From Manis javanica (taxonomy: Eukaryota > Chordata > Mammalia > Pholidota > Manidae): a stretch of 64,000 nucleotides of DNA. The notes under the pieces were generated by a model that saw only the letters and a program-made list of their open reading frames with translations, had not been told where the DNA came from and made no database searches. The translations under genes and the position numbers were made by a program. The stretch spans positions 34,686,501 to 34,750,500 of the forward strand of contig NC_133157.1 in the NCBI RefSeq assembly GCF_040802235.1. Direction: 5' to 3'. Positions 1-12,869 of this stretch are shown here, piece after piece; within the stretch, counting starts at the first letter, position 1; each line of letters opens with the position of its first letter.

Positions 1-59
1 CTCTCTCATTAAATTGTGAATAATAAAGCATTTGCTTATTCTCCCACTTAAAAAGTTGT

Positions 60-2528
<2,469 letters not shown>

Positions 2529-3527
2529 ATAATCAAAAGACATAGAGTCACTGAATGGATAAAAAAAACAAGACCCGTCTATATGCTGCCTATAAAAGAC
2601 TCACTTCAAACCCAAAGGCATACACAGACTAAAAGAGAAAGGATGGAAAAAGATATTTCATGCAACTAATAGGGAGAAAAAAGCAGGAGTTGCAGTACTT
2701 GTATCAGACAAAATAGACTTCAAAACAAAGTAAGTAACAAGAGACAAAGAAGAACATTACATAATGATTAATGATAAAGGGGTCAATCGAACAAGAGAAT
2801 ATAACCATTATAAAAATCTATGCACACAACACAGGAACACCTACATATGTGAAACAAATACTAACAGAATTATAGGGGGAAATAGATTGCAATGTATTCA
2901 TTTTAGGAGACTTCAACACACCACTCACTCCAAAGGACAGATCAACCAGATAGAAAATAAGTAAGGAGACAGAGGCACTGAACAACACACTAGAACAGAT
3001 GGAACTAACAGACATCTACAGAACACTCTACCCAAAAGCAGCAGGATAAAAATCCTTCTCAAGTGCATGTGGAACATTTTCCAGAATAGAACACATACTA
3101 GGCCACAAAAAGAGCCTCAGTAAATTGAAAAAGATTGAAATTCTACCAACCAACTTCTCAGACCACAAAGATATAAAACTAAAAATAAATTGTACAAAGA
3201 AAACAAAAAGGCTCACAAACACATGGAGGCTTAACAACATGCTCCTAAATAATCAATGGATCAATGACTAAACTAAAATAGAGATGAAGGAATATATGGA
3301 GACCAATGACAACAACAGCACAAAGCCCCAACTACTGTGGGACGCAGCGAAGGCAGTTCTAAGAGGAAAGTATACAGCAATCCAGGCCTATTTAAAGAAG
3401 GAAGAACAATCCAAATGAATAGTCTAAAGTCAAAATTATTGAAACTGGAAAAAGAAGAACAAATGAGGCCCAAAGTCAGCAGAAGGAAGACATAATAAAG
3501 ATCAGAGAAGATAGAAATAAAATTGAG

Positions 3528-4970
3528 ATGAGTAAAACAATAGAAAAAGTCAATGAAACCAAGACATGGTTCTTTGAGAAAATAAACAAAATAGATAAGC
3601 CCCTAGCCAGACTTATGAAGAGAAAAAGAGAATCTACACACATAAACAGAATCAGAAATGAGACAGGAAAAATCATGACGGACCCCACAGAAATAGAAAG
3701 AATTATTAGAGAATACTATGAAAACCTATATGCTAACAAGCTGGAAAACCTAGAAGAAATGGCCAACTTCCTAGAAAAATACAACCTTCCAAGACTGGCC
3801 AAGGAAGAAACACAAAATTTAAACAAACCAATTATGAGCAAAGTAATTGAAGTAGTAATCAAAAAACTACCCACGAACAAACCCCCCAGGCCAGATGGAT
3901 TTACCTCAGAATTTTATCAGACATACAGAGAAGACATAATACCCATTCTCCTTGAAGTTTTCCAAAAAATAGAAGAGGAGGGAATACTTCCAAACTCATT
4001 CTGTGAAGCCAGCATCACTCTAATACCAAAACCAGGCAAAGACCTGACCAAAAAAGAAAATTACACACCAATATCTCTGATGAACATAGATGCAAAAATA
4101 CTCAAAAAAATATTAGCAAACCAAATTCAAAAATACATCAAGAGGATCATACACCATGATCAAGTGGGATACATCTCAGGGATGGAAGGATGGTACTACA
4201 TTCGAAAACCCATCAACATCATCCACCACATGAACAAAAAGAAGGACAAAAACCACACGATCATCTCCATAGATGCTGAAAAAACATTTGACAAAATTCA
4301 ACATCCATTTATGATAAAAACTCTCAACAAAATGGGTATACAGGGCAAGTACCTCAACATAATAAAGGCCATATACGACAAACCCACAGCCAACATCAAA
4401 CTTAACAGCGAGAAGCTGAAAGGTTTTCCTCTGAGATTGGGAACAAGACAGGGATGCCCACTCTCCCCACTGTTATTCAACATAGTACTGGAGGTCCTAG
4501 CCACGGCAATTAGACAAAACAAAGAAATACAAGGAATCCAGACTGGTAAAGAAGAAGTCAAATGGTCACTATTTGCAGATGACATGATATTGTACATAAA
4601 AAACCCTAAAGACTCCACTTCAAAACTACAAGAACTGATAATGGAATTCAGCAAAGTTGCAGGATACAAAATTAACACACAGAAATCTGTGGCTTTCCTA
4701 TACACTAACAATGAACCAATCCAAAGAGAAATCAGGAAAACAATTCCATTCACAATTGCATCAAAAAGAATAAAATACTTAGGAATAAACCTAACCAATG
4801 AAGTGAAAGACCTATACCCTGAAAACTACAAGACACTCTTAAGAGAAATTAAAGAGGACACTAACAAATGGAAACTCATTCCATGCTCTTGGCTAGGAAG
4901 AATTAATATAGTCAAATGGCCACCCTGCCCAAAGCAATATACAGATTTGATGCAATCCCTATCAAATTAA
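3528..4970 (+). pseudogene. L1 ORF2 fragment with reverse-transcriptase domain
   Basis: Longest open piece of L1 copy A, 480 codons. It carries L1 reverse-transcriptase motifs: [18 protein letters not shown] and the catalytic [10 protein letters not shown] at about 4570-4600, preceded by [17 protein letters not shown]. The endonuclease part upstream (about 2530-3480) has several stops, and the frame ends at a stop in the segment that continues in another frame at 4916. It is therefore an internal ORF2 piece, not a complete protein. A host gene is excluded because the flanks are L1 on both sides. Confidence 0.9.
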
Positions 4971-5313
4971 CAACAACATTCTTCAATGAACTGGAACAAA
5001 TAGTTCAAAAATTCATACAGAAACACCAAAGACCCCGAATAGCCAAAGCAATCCTGAGAAGGAAGAATAAAGTGGGGCAGGGGGATCTCACTCCCCAACC
5101 AAGCTCTACTACAAAGCCACAGTAATCAAGACAATTTGGTACTGGCACAAGAACAGAGCCACAGACCAGTGGAGCAGAATAGAGAGTTCAGATATTAACT
5201 CAAACATATATGGCCAACTAATATATGGTAAAGGAGCCATGGACATACAATGGGGAAATTACAGTCTCTTCAACAGATAGTGCTGGCAAAACTAGACAGC
5301 TACATGTAAGAGA

Positions 5314-5823
5314 ATGAAACTGGATCACTGTCTTAGCCCATACACAAAAGTAAATTCAAAATGGATCAAAGACCAGAATGTAAGTCATGAAACCATAAAA
5401 CTCTTAGAAAAAAACATAGGCAAAAATCTCTTGGACATAAACATGAGTGACTTCCTCATGAACATTTCTCCCCAGGCAAGGGAAACAAAAACAAAAATGA
5501 ACGAGTGGGACTATATCAAGCTGAAAAGCTTCTGTACAGCAAAGGACACTATCAATAGAACAAAAAGACATCCTACAGTAGGGGAGAATGTATTCATAAA
5601 TGACATATCCGATAAAGGGTTGACATCCAAAATATATAAAGAGCTCATGCACCTCAACAAACAAAAAGCAAATAATCCAATTAAAAAATGGGCAGAGGAT
5701 CTGAACAGACAGTTCTCCAAAGAAGAAATTCAGATGGCCAACAGACACATGAAAAGATGCTCCACATCGCTAATCAGCATAGAAATGCAAATTAAAACCA
5801 CAATGATCACCTCACACCAGTAA
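5314..5823 (+). pseudogene. L1 ORF2 C-terminal fragment (copy A)
   Basis: 169-codon open piece from the ORF2 region after the RT ([33 protein letters not shown]). It continues L1 copy A after a frameshift and is non-functional. Confidence 0.85.
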
Positions 5824-6619
5824 GGATGGCCACCATCCAAAAGACAAACAACAACAAATGTTGGTGAGGATGCAGAGAAAGGGGAACCCTCCTACACTGC
5901 TGGTGGGAATGTAAATTAGTTCAACCATTGTGGAAAGCAGTATGGAGGTTCCTCAGAATGCTCAAAATAGAAATTCCATTTGACCCAGGAATTCCACTTC
6001 TAGGAATTTACCCTAAGAATGCAGCATCCCAGTTTGAAAAAGACATATGTACCCCTATGTTTACTGCAGCACTATCTACAGTAGCCAAGATATGTAAACA
6101 AAGTAAGTGTCCATCAGTAGATGAATGGATAAAGCAGAGGTGGTACATATACACAATGGATACTATTCAGCCATAAGAAAGAAACAAATATAAACCATTT
6201 GCAACAACATGGATGGAGCTAGAAGGTATTATGCTCAGTGAAATAAGCCAGATGGAAAAAGACAAGTATCAAATGATTTCACTCATATGCGGAGTATAAG
6301 AACAAAGAAAAAGGTGAAGGAACAAAATAGCTGCAGACTCAGAGAACCCAAGAATGGACTAACAAGTTACCAAAGGGAAAGGGACTGGGGATGATGTGTG
6401 GTAAGGGAGGGATAAGGGGGAAAAGGGAGCATTACTATTAGCACACATAATGTGGGAGGTGGCTTGGGGAGGACTGTACAACACAGAGAAGACAAGTAGT
6501 GATTCTACAGCCTCTTAATATGCTTATGGACAGTAACTGTAATGGGGTATGTAGGGGGGACTTGGTGATGGGGGGAGTCTAGTAAACATAATGTTCCTCA
6601 TGTAATTGTAGATTAATGA

Positions 6620-8516
6620 TACCAGAAAAAAAGGCCATCGTGCCTAAAGCATTCTATAGATTCAATGCATTCACTATCAAAATACCAACAGCATTCTTCA
6701 ACAAACTAGAGCAAATAGTTCTAAAATTCATATGGAACCACAAAAGACCCTGGATAGCCAAAGCAATCCTGAGAAGGAAGAACAAAGCAGGGGGGATTTC
6801 ACTTCCCAACTTCAAGCTCTACTACAAAGCCACAGTAATCAAGACAATTTGGTACAGGCACAAGAACAGACCCATAGACCAATGGAAGAGAGTATAGAGC
6901 CCAGATACAAACCCAATAATATATGGTCAATTAATATATGATAAAGGGGCCATGGACATACAATGGGGAAATGACAGCCTCTTCAACAACTGGTGTTGGC
7001 AAAACTGGACAGCTACATATAAAAGAATGAAACTGTATTATTGTCTAACCCCATACACAAAAGTAAACTCAAAATGGACCAAAGACCTGAATGTAAGTCA
7101 TGAAACCATAAAATTCTTAGAACAGAACATAGGCAAAAATCTCTTGAATATAAACAATAGCAAGTTTTTCCTGGATACATCCCCTCAGGCAAGGGAAACA
7201 AAAGCAAAAATGAACAAATTGGAGTACATCAAGCTAAAAAGCTTCTGCATAGCAAAGGTCACCATCAGCAGAACAAAAAAGGCATCCTACAGGATGTGAG
7301 AAAATATTTGTAAATGACATTTCTGAAAAGGGATTAACATCCAAAATATATAAAGAACTCACATGCCTCAACACCCAAAGGCAAATAACCCTATTAAAAA
7401 ATGGGCGGAGGACACAGAGAAGACAAGTAGTGATTCTATAGCATCTTACTATGCTGATGGACAGTGACTGTAATGGGGTTTGTGGGGGGGGACTTGATAA
7501 TAGGGGTAGTATAGTAACCATAATGTTGTTCATGTAACTGTACATTAATGACAGCAAAAAAAAAAGAGAGAGAAGTGGGCAGAGGATCTGAACAGACACT
7601 TCTCCAAGGAAGAAATTCATATGGTCAACAGGCACATGAAAAGATGCTCAACATCACTAATTATCAGGGAAATGCAAATTAAAAACACAATTAGTTATCA
7701 CCTCACACCAGTTAGGATGGCCAACATAGAAAAGACTAGGAACAACAATGGTGGTAAGGATGCGGAGAAAGGAGAACCCTCCTACATTGCTGGTGGGAAT
7801 GTAAATTAGTTCAACCATTGTGGAAAGCAGTATGGAGGTTCCTCAAAACACTCAAAATAGAAATACTATTTGACCCAGGAATTCCACTCCTAGGAATTTA
7901 CCCAAAGAAAACAAGTTCTCAGATTCAAAATGACATATGCACCCCTATGTTTATTGCAGCACTGTCTACAATAGCCAAGATATGTAAACAAAGTAAGTGT
8001 CCATCAGTAGATGAATGGATAAAGCAGAGGTGGTACATATACACAATGGATACTATTCAGCCATAAGAAAGAAACAAATCCTACTATTTGCAACGACATG
8101 GATGGAGCTAGAGGATATTATGCCCACTGAAATAAGTCAGGCAGAGAAAGACCAGTACCAAATGATTTCCCTCATTTGTGGAGTATAACAACAAAGCAAA
8201 ACTGAAGGAACAAAACAGCAGCCGACTCACAGACTCCAAGAAGGGACTAGGGTTACCAAAGGGGAGGAGTGAGGGCGGGAGGGAGAAGGGGATTGTGGGA
8301 TATCATGGTTGGTGCACGTGGTGGGGGGGGTGCTCAAGGGGAAGACAGTGTAGCTCAGAGAAGCAGGGACTCTGTGGCATCTTACTACACTGATGGACAG
8401 TGAGTGCAATGGGGTAAGGGGGGTGGACTCGATAATAAGGGTGAATGTAGTAACCACATGGTTTTTCTTGTGAAACCTTCATAAGAGTGCATATAAATAA
8501 TACCTTAATTTAAAAA
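6620..8516 (+). mobile_element. Second 5'-truncated L1 (copy B), interrupted by a nested L1 tail
   Basis: Starts abruptly within late ORF2 (AAAGCATTCTATAGATTC matches the region at about 43190 of the long L1) immediately after the tail of copy A, and continues through ORF2 C-terminal pieces at 6952-7299 and 7818-8066. Its 3' UTR end (GATAATAAGGGTGAATGTAG, then a short A-rich tail) differs from copy A, so it belongs to an older or sister subfamily. Broken by stops and by the insert at about 7410-7570. Confidence 0.88.
7410..7570 (+). mobile_element. Short L1 3'-end insertion nested in L1 copy B
   Basis: About 160 bp of L1 3' UTR (ACACAGAGAAGACAAGTAG to ATTAATGACAGC plus A-run) interrupts ORF2 of copy B. 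The sequence before the insert (TGGGCGGAGGA) recurs after it as TGGGCAGAGGA, as expected for a target-site duplication of a severely truncated L1 insertion. Confidence 0.8.
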
Positions 8517-8724
8517 AAGTGGTAGAGGTCACTCATTAGAGCAGGGAGACAACATTTAGCCACACATGGGATGGGGATGGTCTCTGAAGCCGGGATTATT
8601 TCAGTTCCACGGCAAACAGGGACATTCTCCACATTTCTAAGTCTCTAGTCGTAAAATGCTGGGAACTCTGGTGCGTTGGTGGTCTCCATCAAGTGTGGAC
8701 TCGGAGTGAGTAGCTCAGACTCTA

Positions 8725-8882
8725 CACCTCAGTTTCTCATCTGTGAGATGGGAGTGACAGTGCCTGCTTCACAGATTTTAAGAGTTTAAATGAGAAAATG
8801 ACTAGAGAGCGTTAAGCACAGTGTTTGGCTATTAGCAAACATTCAATAAATGCTAGTGGCCGTTACGTTATTAATATTATAT
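8725..8882 (+). repeat. MIR SINE
   Basis: CCTCAGTTTCTCATCTGTGAGATGGG, the decayed core and the ending AACATTCAATAAATGCTAGT match the sense MIR core and 3' end. Confidence 0.85.
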
Positions 8883-8929
8883 CAGTTCGTACAGAGCCGA
8901 CGTTCTTGGTGGCTAACTTGATAATTACT

Positions 8930-9550
8930 TGTCGTGGTCCTTGGTAGTGGGCGGTGCGGGGAGAGCGGAGCCTTCGGGCGGACGCCGCGAGCCTCCTCCG
9001 GCCACACGGTGGAGCCGGAGGGTCGGGCGGAAGCGCCCGCTCGGGGCCCCGCCCCGCCCGGCCCGCCCGGCCCCGCCCGGCCCCGCCGAGGAGAGACCCG
9101 GGGTTTCCCCTCCTGAGCCGGCTCCCACGCACATGCGGGCCCGGGGCAGAGGCGGCAGCTTTGGGGCGTCCGCCGCGACCCTGGGTTCAACTGGCAGGGT
9201 TTGCTACGATCGCCACAAACACACCTGTGCCCAGTACAGATTGTGGCGTCACCCCTCAGTGCCCCGCCGGCAGACCTGCTCGGGCAGGCGCGGGGTCCTG
9301 GAGTTAACGTGGCGCGCCCGTAGGGCTGCTGCCAGTGCCAGGAAAGGGAAAAGGGCCAGCCCGAGCCCCCACCGGACTAGCCTTTAGCGGTTTCCGGGAA
9401 GCAGCGCAACACGCAGGACCTCGCTGCATTTGGTCGGATGGTGCAGAGCGCACCAGGGCTCAGGCTTCGGGCCCCCATCTTCTCCAGCCTGGGCCCCAAG
9501 CCCCACCCCGGACCCTCAGGTCGTCCTTAGCGCCCCTACTAGGGAAACGG
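8930..9550. promoter_or_regulatory. Orphan CpG island between CCIN and GLIPR2
   Basis: Dense CpG and GC content beginning abruptly after AT-rich DNA, with tandem CCCGCC/GCCCGG units (SP1-type boxes) at about 9047-9090. No recognised gene starts here: GLIPR2 ends about 2 kb to the right and CCIN begins about 7 kb to the left. The long open frames on both strands are expected from GC-rich sequence lacking stops. It looks like an unannotated promoter (lncRNA or alternative first exon) or a distal regulatory CpG island. Confidence 0.75.
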
Positions 9551-9559
9551 CGCCACCCG

Positions 9560-11355
9560 AAGCCTGCCAGTTCTCTCCCTCACTGGCTTAGTCAAGTTCT
9601 CATTATTCCTTTTCTTCTTCATCCTTTCATTTCAGGGCTGGCCGTTCCTTTATTTGGGGATTTGGTAAATTGAACATTACTTAAAAGTACCTACCTTTTA
9701 ATGCTGAATTTGTTCACGGTGATGCCTAATGGGATAGAAGCACTCAGTCTCTTGAGATACTTGTCTGCGCAAGGCTAAAAACTTATGTTTTCATCTTGGG
9801 AAGAAGGCTTAGATTCCAGCCCCTCCGCCACAGACCAGCTATGCGGCTTAGGTGAGTTCCTCTCTGAGCGTCCTTTCCACGGGATATTAAACTCAAGTAC
9901 TTCCCCGGCCCTGATCTCGCGAGAGGTGGCAGCGACTGGGCCAAAGATGAGATCTCTTGCTGCTGTCGCCGGACACGTTCTCATTCTCATTGGCACCTGG
10001 CATCCGGGTCATCCCTTAGGAGAAGCTAGCAGACTGCACCTCCTGGGGCATCTCTACCAGGAGTAGAGGATGGTGGGCCAGACCCTGCTGCTTCACTTGC
10101 TCTGCCTTGGGAGCATTTTGGTGGAAGAAGTGGCTGTGCCCCTTCACTTTTGTTTCAGGTCTCAGAACACCAGGGGAGGAAGTTTGAACAGATTCTAACA
10201 TCTAGTTAAGAACGTTGAACCTAGAGCTTGTCAGGGAGGCCTGAGAGGATCCAATAGGCCTAATGTGTCAGACCTTGTACAGCTGGACAAACTGAGGCCC
10301 AGACTGGGGGGAACAGGCTTGTTCAACTCAGAGTGCCCAGAGTCAGGGCTTGGGGCCAGAGTGCCTGACTCCTTTCTGTTTTCTGGCTACATAGGTGAGC
10401 TGGCAGTCTGGCTTATCCTGCTCTTGTTCAGCTTGTGGGAGTTGCCATCTTTATGAAATTCATTTAAGAAGTAAGATTAGTGCCCACCTGCTTAGTTAGC
10501 TTTGTTGTCTAGCTTTTCTTCGGCCTGGAAAACCCCCCTGATCAGCCTTTTCCTTACTGTAGCCAACTGAGGAAATACTCCAACCTTTGGAGGCTGGCCA
10601 CATGCCAGTGTCTACACCACCTGGTGTTTGTGTTTGTATTGGGTGGAGGGTGTCCCTAGGAGCCACCAGGAAGTTCACTGACTGGTCATGGAGTCCCATC
10701 TTGCTCATGGTGGCTTCCCAGGTATGGCCAGAAAAGGATGTCAGCCCAGTTCCCTCAGCTGGGTTTCTTTACATCATCCATCCTCAGCTTTCTGCCCAGC
10801 TCAGTATTTTCTGTTTATGGAGACTCCCTAAGGGGACCCCTAATATTCTATATTTTGGGGACCATCAGTTGATAAACCAATTTGTTGGGGAGCCCTGAAG
10901 AAAATGAGGGCCGTTTTACAGGCACACGGATTTGGCCTGGAATTAGAAAGCTCAGCAACAGTCTCAGAATCTCCACCTCTTTTGTACTGCTGACACCTGG
11001 CTTTCTCACTTCTATATATTTATAACTCAGAACTTGGTTTGCATATAGCTTTGGTTTACGTGGCCAGACTCAATGGCATTCTAATTTTAAAAGTCCCATG
11101 GGTAAATGCATAACATATTTCTTAACTCAAATTCCTGATCCATGCCAGCTCAGGGATTGGCTGCCCTTGGATCACAAGCCCACTATCCAATCAGCTGTGT
11201 GGTGGTAGGTCACATGGATGAAACATGGCTGTCTTAGGAACACAATCTACAGACAAGAGTTTGGAGGCATTTGGAAGCTTGAGTTACCTAAAACAGAAAC
11301 TCAAGAGTTATAGGTTACCTTAGTCACCAACTAAGAATTGGGCATGAATCAAATG
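9560..11355. other. Intergenic DNA, CpG island to GLIPR2 3' end
   Basis: No coding exon recognised. Possible decayed MIR pieces lie at about 9808-9885 (sense) and 10262-10350 (antisense, CAAACTGAGGCCC). A plus-strand CTTAG/GTGAGT splice-donor-like sequence at 9847-9857 is discussed in the findings. Confidence 0.5.
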
Positions 11356-11369
11356 GCAGGAAGATATTA

Positions 11370-12708
11370 CACAAAAGAAAGATTTTTATTGTTGTCTTAG
11401 TATCCCTGTGTGAAATGAAGGGCACGAGACAGACTGTTCACAGTGCAACTTAGACCTTCAAGAAGCATTTTGCAAAGACCGGCCTGCTCAGACTGTTGCT
11501 TCCAAGCTGGCAACCCTCTAGCCCCTGGCCTTGCTATTTTACCACCTGGAGATGCCATGGTTCCAGCCACACACAGCTGGGCATCTTCCACATGGACCAT
11601 GTGAAATTATGCAGAAGAACTTTATGTAGTTTGAGGCTAAACAGAGCCAAATTAGCAAATCTAAGCCCCAAATGGGATACCTCCCTGGAACATTTGGGCC
11701 TGTCACACATTCCGGGAGGGAGCAGCACAGCTGCAGCCACAGCTGCCAGGAACCACCCAGGGCTCCCGCCCTGGGTCAGGGGGTGGGGAAGGCTGGAGGG
11801 CTTCCTCTGGAGGCCCTGTGTAAGCGCACACTCACCCCCACACTGACTTCATCCATTTCAAGGCCGCTTGGCTAAAAGCCCAGGCAGTGTGAGGGGCTTT
11901 CTCCCAGAACAGGCCCTGGGCCACCTAACAGAGGTGGGGGAGGGGCAAGTCTCAGGCCTGGCCCAGGATCCCCAGAAACCAGGGGGTGACTTCTGAGCTC
12001 TGAAATGCCAGAAGATTTTAAGAAAAAAAAAGTGGTGGTGGTGGGAAGGGTAGTTGTGGTAGCTGTACTTTGCTATTAAAAGGTAGAAAAATTTCAGGAA
12101 GTAAAAGCTTTTTTCTCCATTTGTTCTTTGGCAGTGCCATTAGAGAATTCCAGGAGGCTTTCAGATGACATCATGTCTTACAACTGAGAAATCTCAGTAA
12201 TTCTGTGAAACGGAGCCCCTGCCTGTTCCATGTTTCCAATGGAAGCTGTTTTATATTTATGTGTTTAAAGCTGTTTTATGTCATATTTAATGAGAGCTTA
12301 ATATTCTTAACTATCTACCAAAAGTAGATTATAATGCATGAAGACCCATAAAATGAACTTCCCTTCTTAGCATCATGAATTTTTGGAATACAGAAGGTTC
12401 AGGGATGGATATTATAAGTGAGAAATGTACAGTAAAAGTTTGCTTAAAAAAGTTTAAAACTTGATTTTTCCTCCAAAGTCCAAAAATTGTGGTCTCGGTA
12501 GGAACCATGAATGAGGGTAAAGCCTTCATATAATCACTGCTTTGATAAGAATGAGTTCATATAAGACTGTATCTCCTAAAGAGTGTGCAAGACACATGCA
12601 TCACACACACAAGCACATACACCCACAGGGACAGACACACAGCTGAGTTTTCTAGGCACTTCATATCCACATCATAAAGTCTGGCACTTTCCCATGACAT
12701 TTGACAAA
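11370..12708 (-). other. GLIPR2: GLIPR2 3' UTR (inferred extent)
   Basis: Non-coding sequence from the GLIPR2 stop codon to the candidate poly(A) signal. Contains no recognisable young repeats, consistent with UTR. The extent is inferred from the signal only. Confidence 0.6.
11385..11390 (-). promoter_or_regulatory. GLIPR2: Candidate GLIPR2 poly(A) signal
   Basis: TTTATT on the plus strand is AATAAA on the minus strand, about 1.3 kb past the GLIPR2 stop codon, giving a 3' UTR of plausible size. Cleavage would fall near 11355-11375. Choice among several A/T-rich sites is inferred. Confidence 0.6.
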
Positions 12709-12869
12709 TTACTTCTTTGGAGGTAGGACATTTTCTTCAAAGAAACCCTGGTTGACGACATTTCCTGCTGGGAAGTATCTGGCCACCACAAAGGAGGACC
12801 CATCACTTGCAGATGCCTTTCCCACTCCCATCTTTTTTGTATTCTTCCAGACCATGGCTGTGAAGTGTC
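12709..12869 (-). CDS. GLIPR2: GLIPR2 coding exon 5 (last)
   Basis: 161 bp from acceptor GCAG/GACAC to TAA at 12711-12709. Encodes [16 protein letters not shown] through to the C-terminal ENVLPPKK, including the CAP1 motif and the final beta strands. Begins in phase 1, completing a glycine codon from exon 4. Confidence 0.97.

Larger units (their letters stand above)
2530..6615 (+). mobile_element. L1 retrotransposon, 5'-truncated, ORF2 plus 3' UTR (copy A)
   Basis: Sense-strand L1 beginning inside the ORF2 endonuclease region; homology to the longer L1 at 38.8 kb starts near 2530. There is no 5' UTR or ORF1. ORF2 includes the reverse-transcriptase section at 3528-4970 and the C-terminal pieces at 5314-5823 and 5928-6176. 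The 3' UTR (about 6180-6600) contains the G-rich stretch and ends in GTAATTGTAGATTAATGATACC followed by a short A-run. Frameshifts and stops break ORF2, so the copy is dead. The 5' truncation is typical of incomplete target-primed reverse transcription. Confidence 0.93.

Noticed and set aside
8863-9387. Several overlapping frames on both strands in the orphan CpG island
   Set aside because: Low-complexity Gly/Pro/Arg/Ala sequence expected from GC content; no conserved motif.
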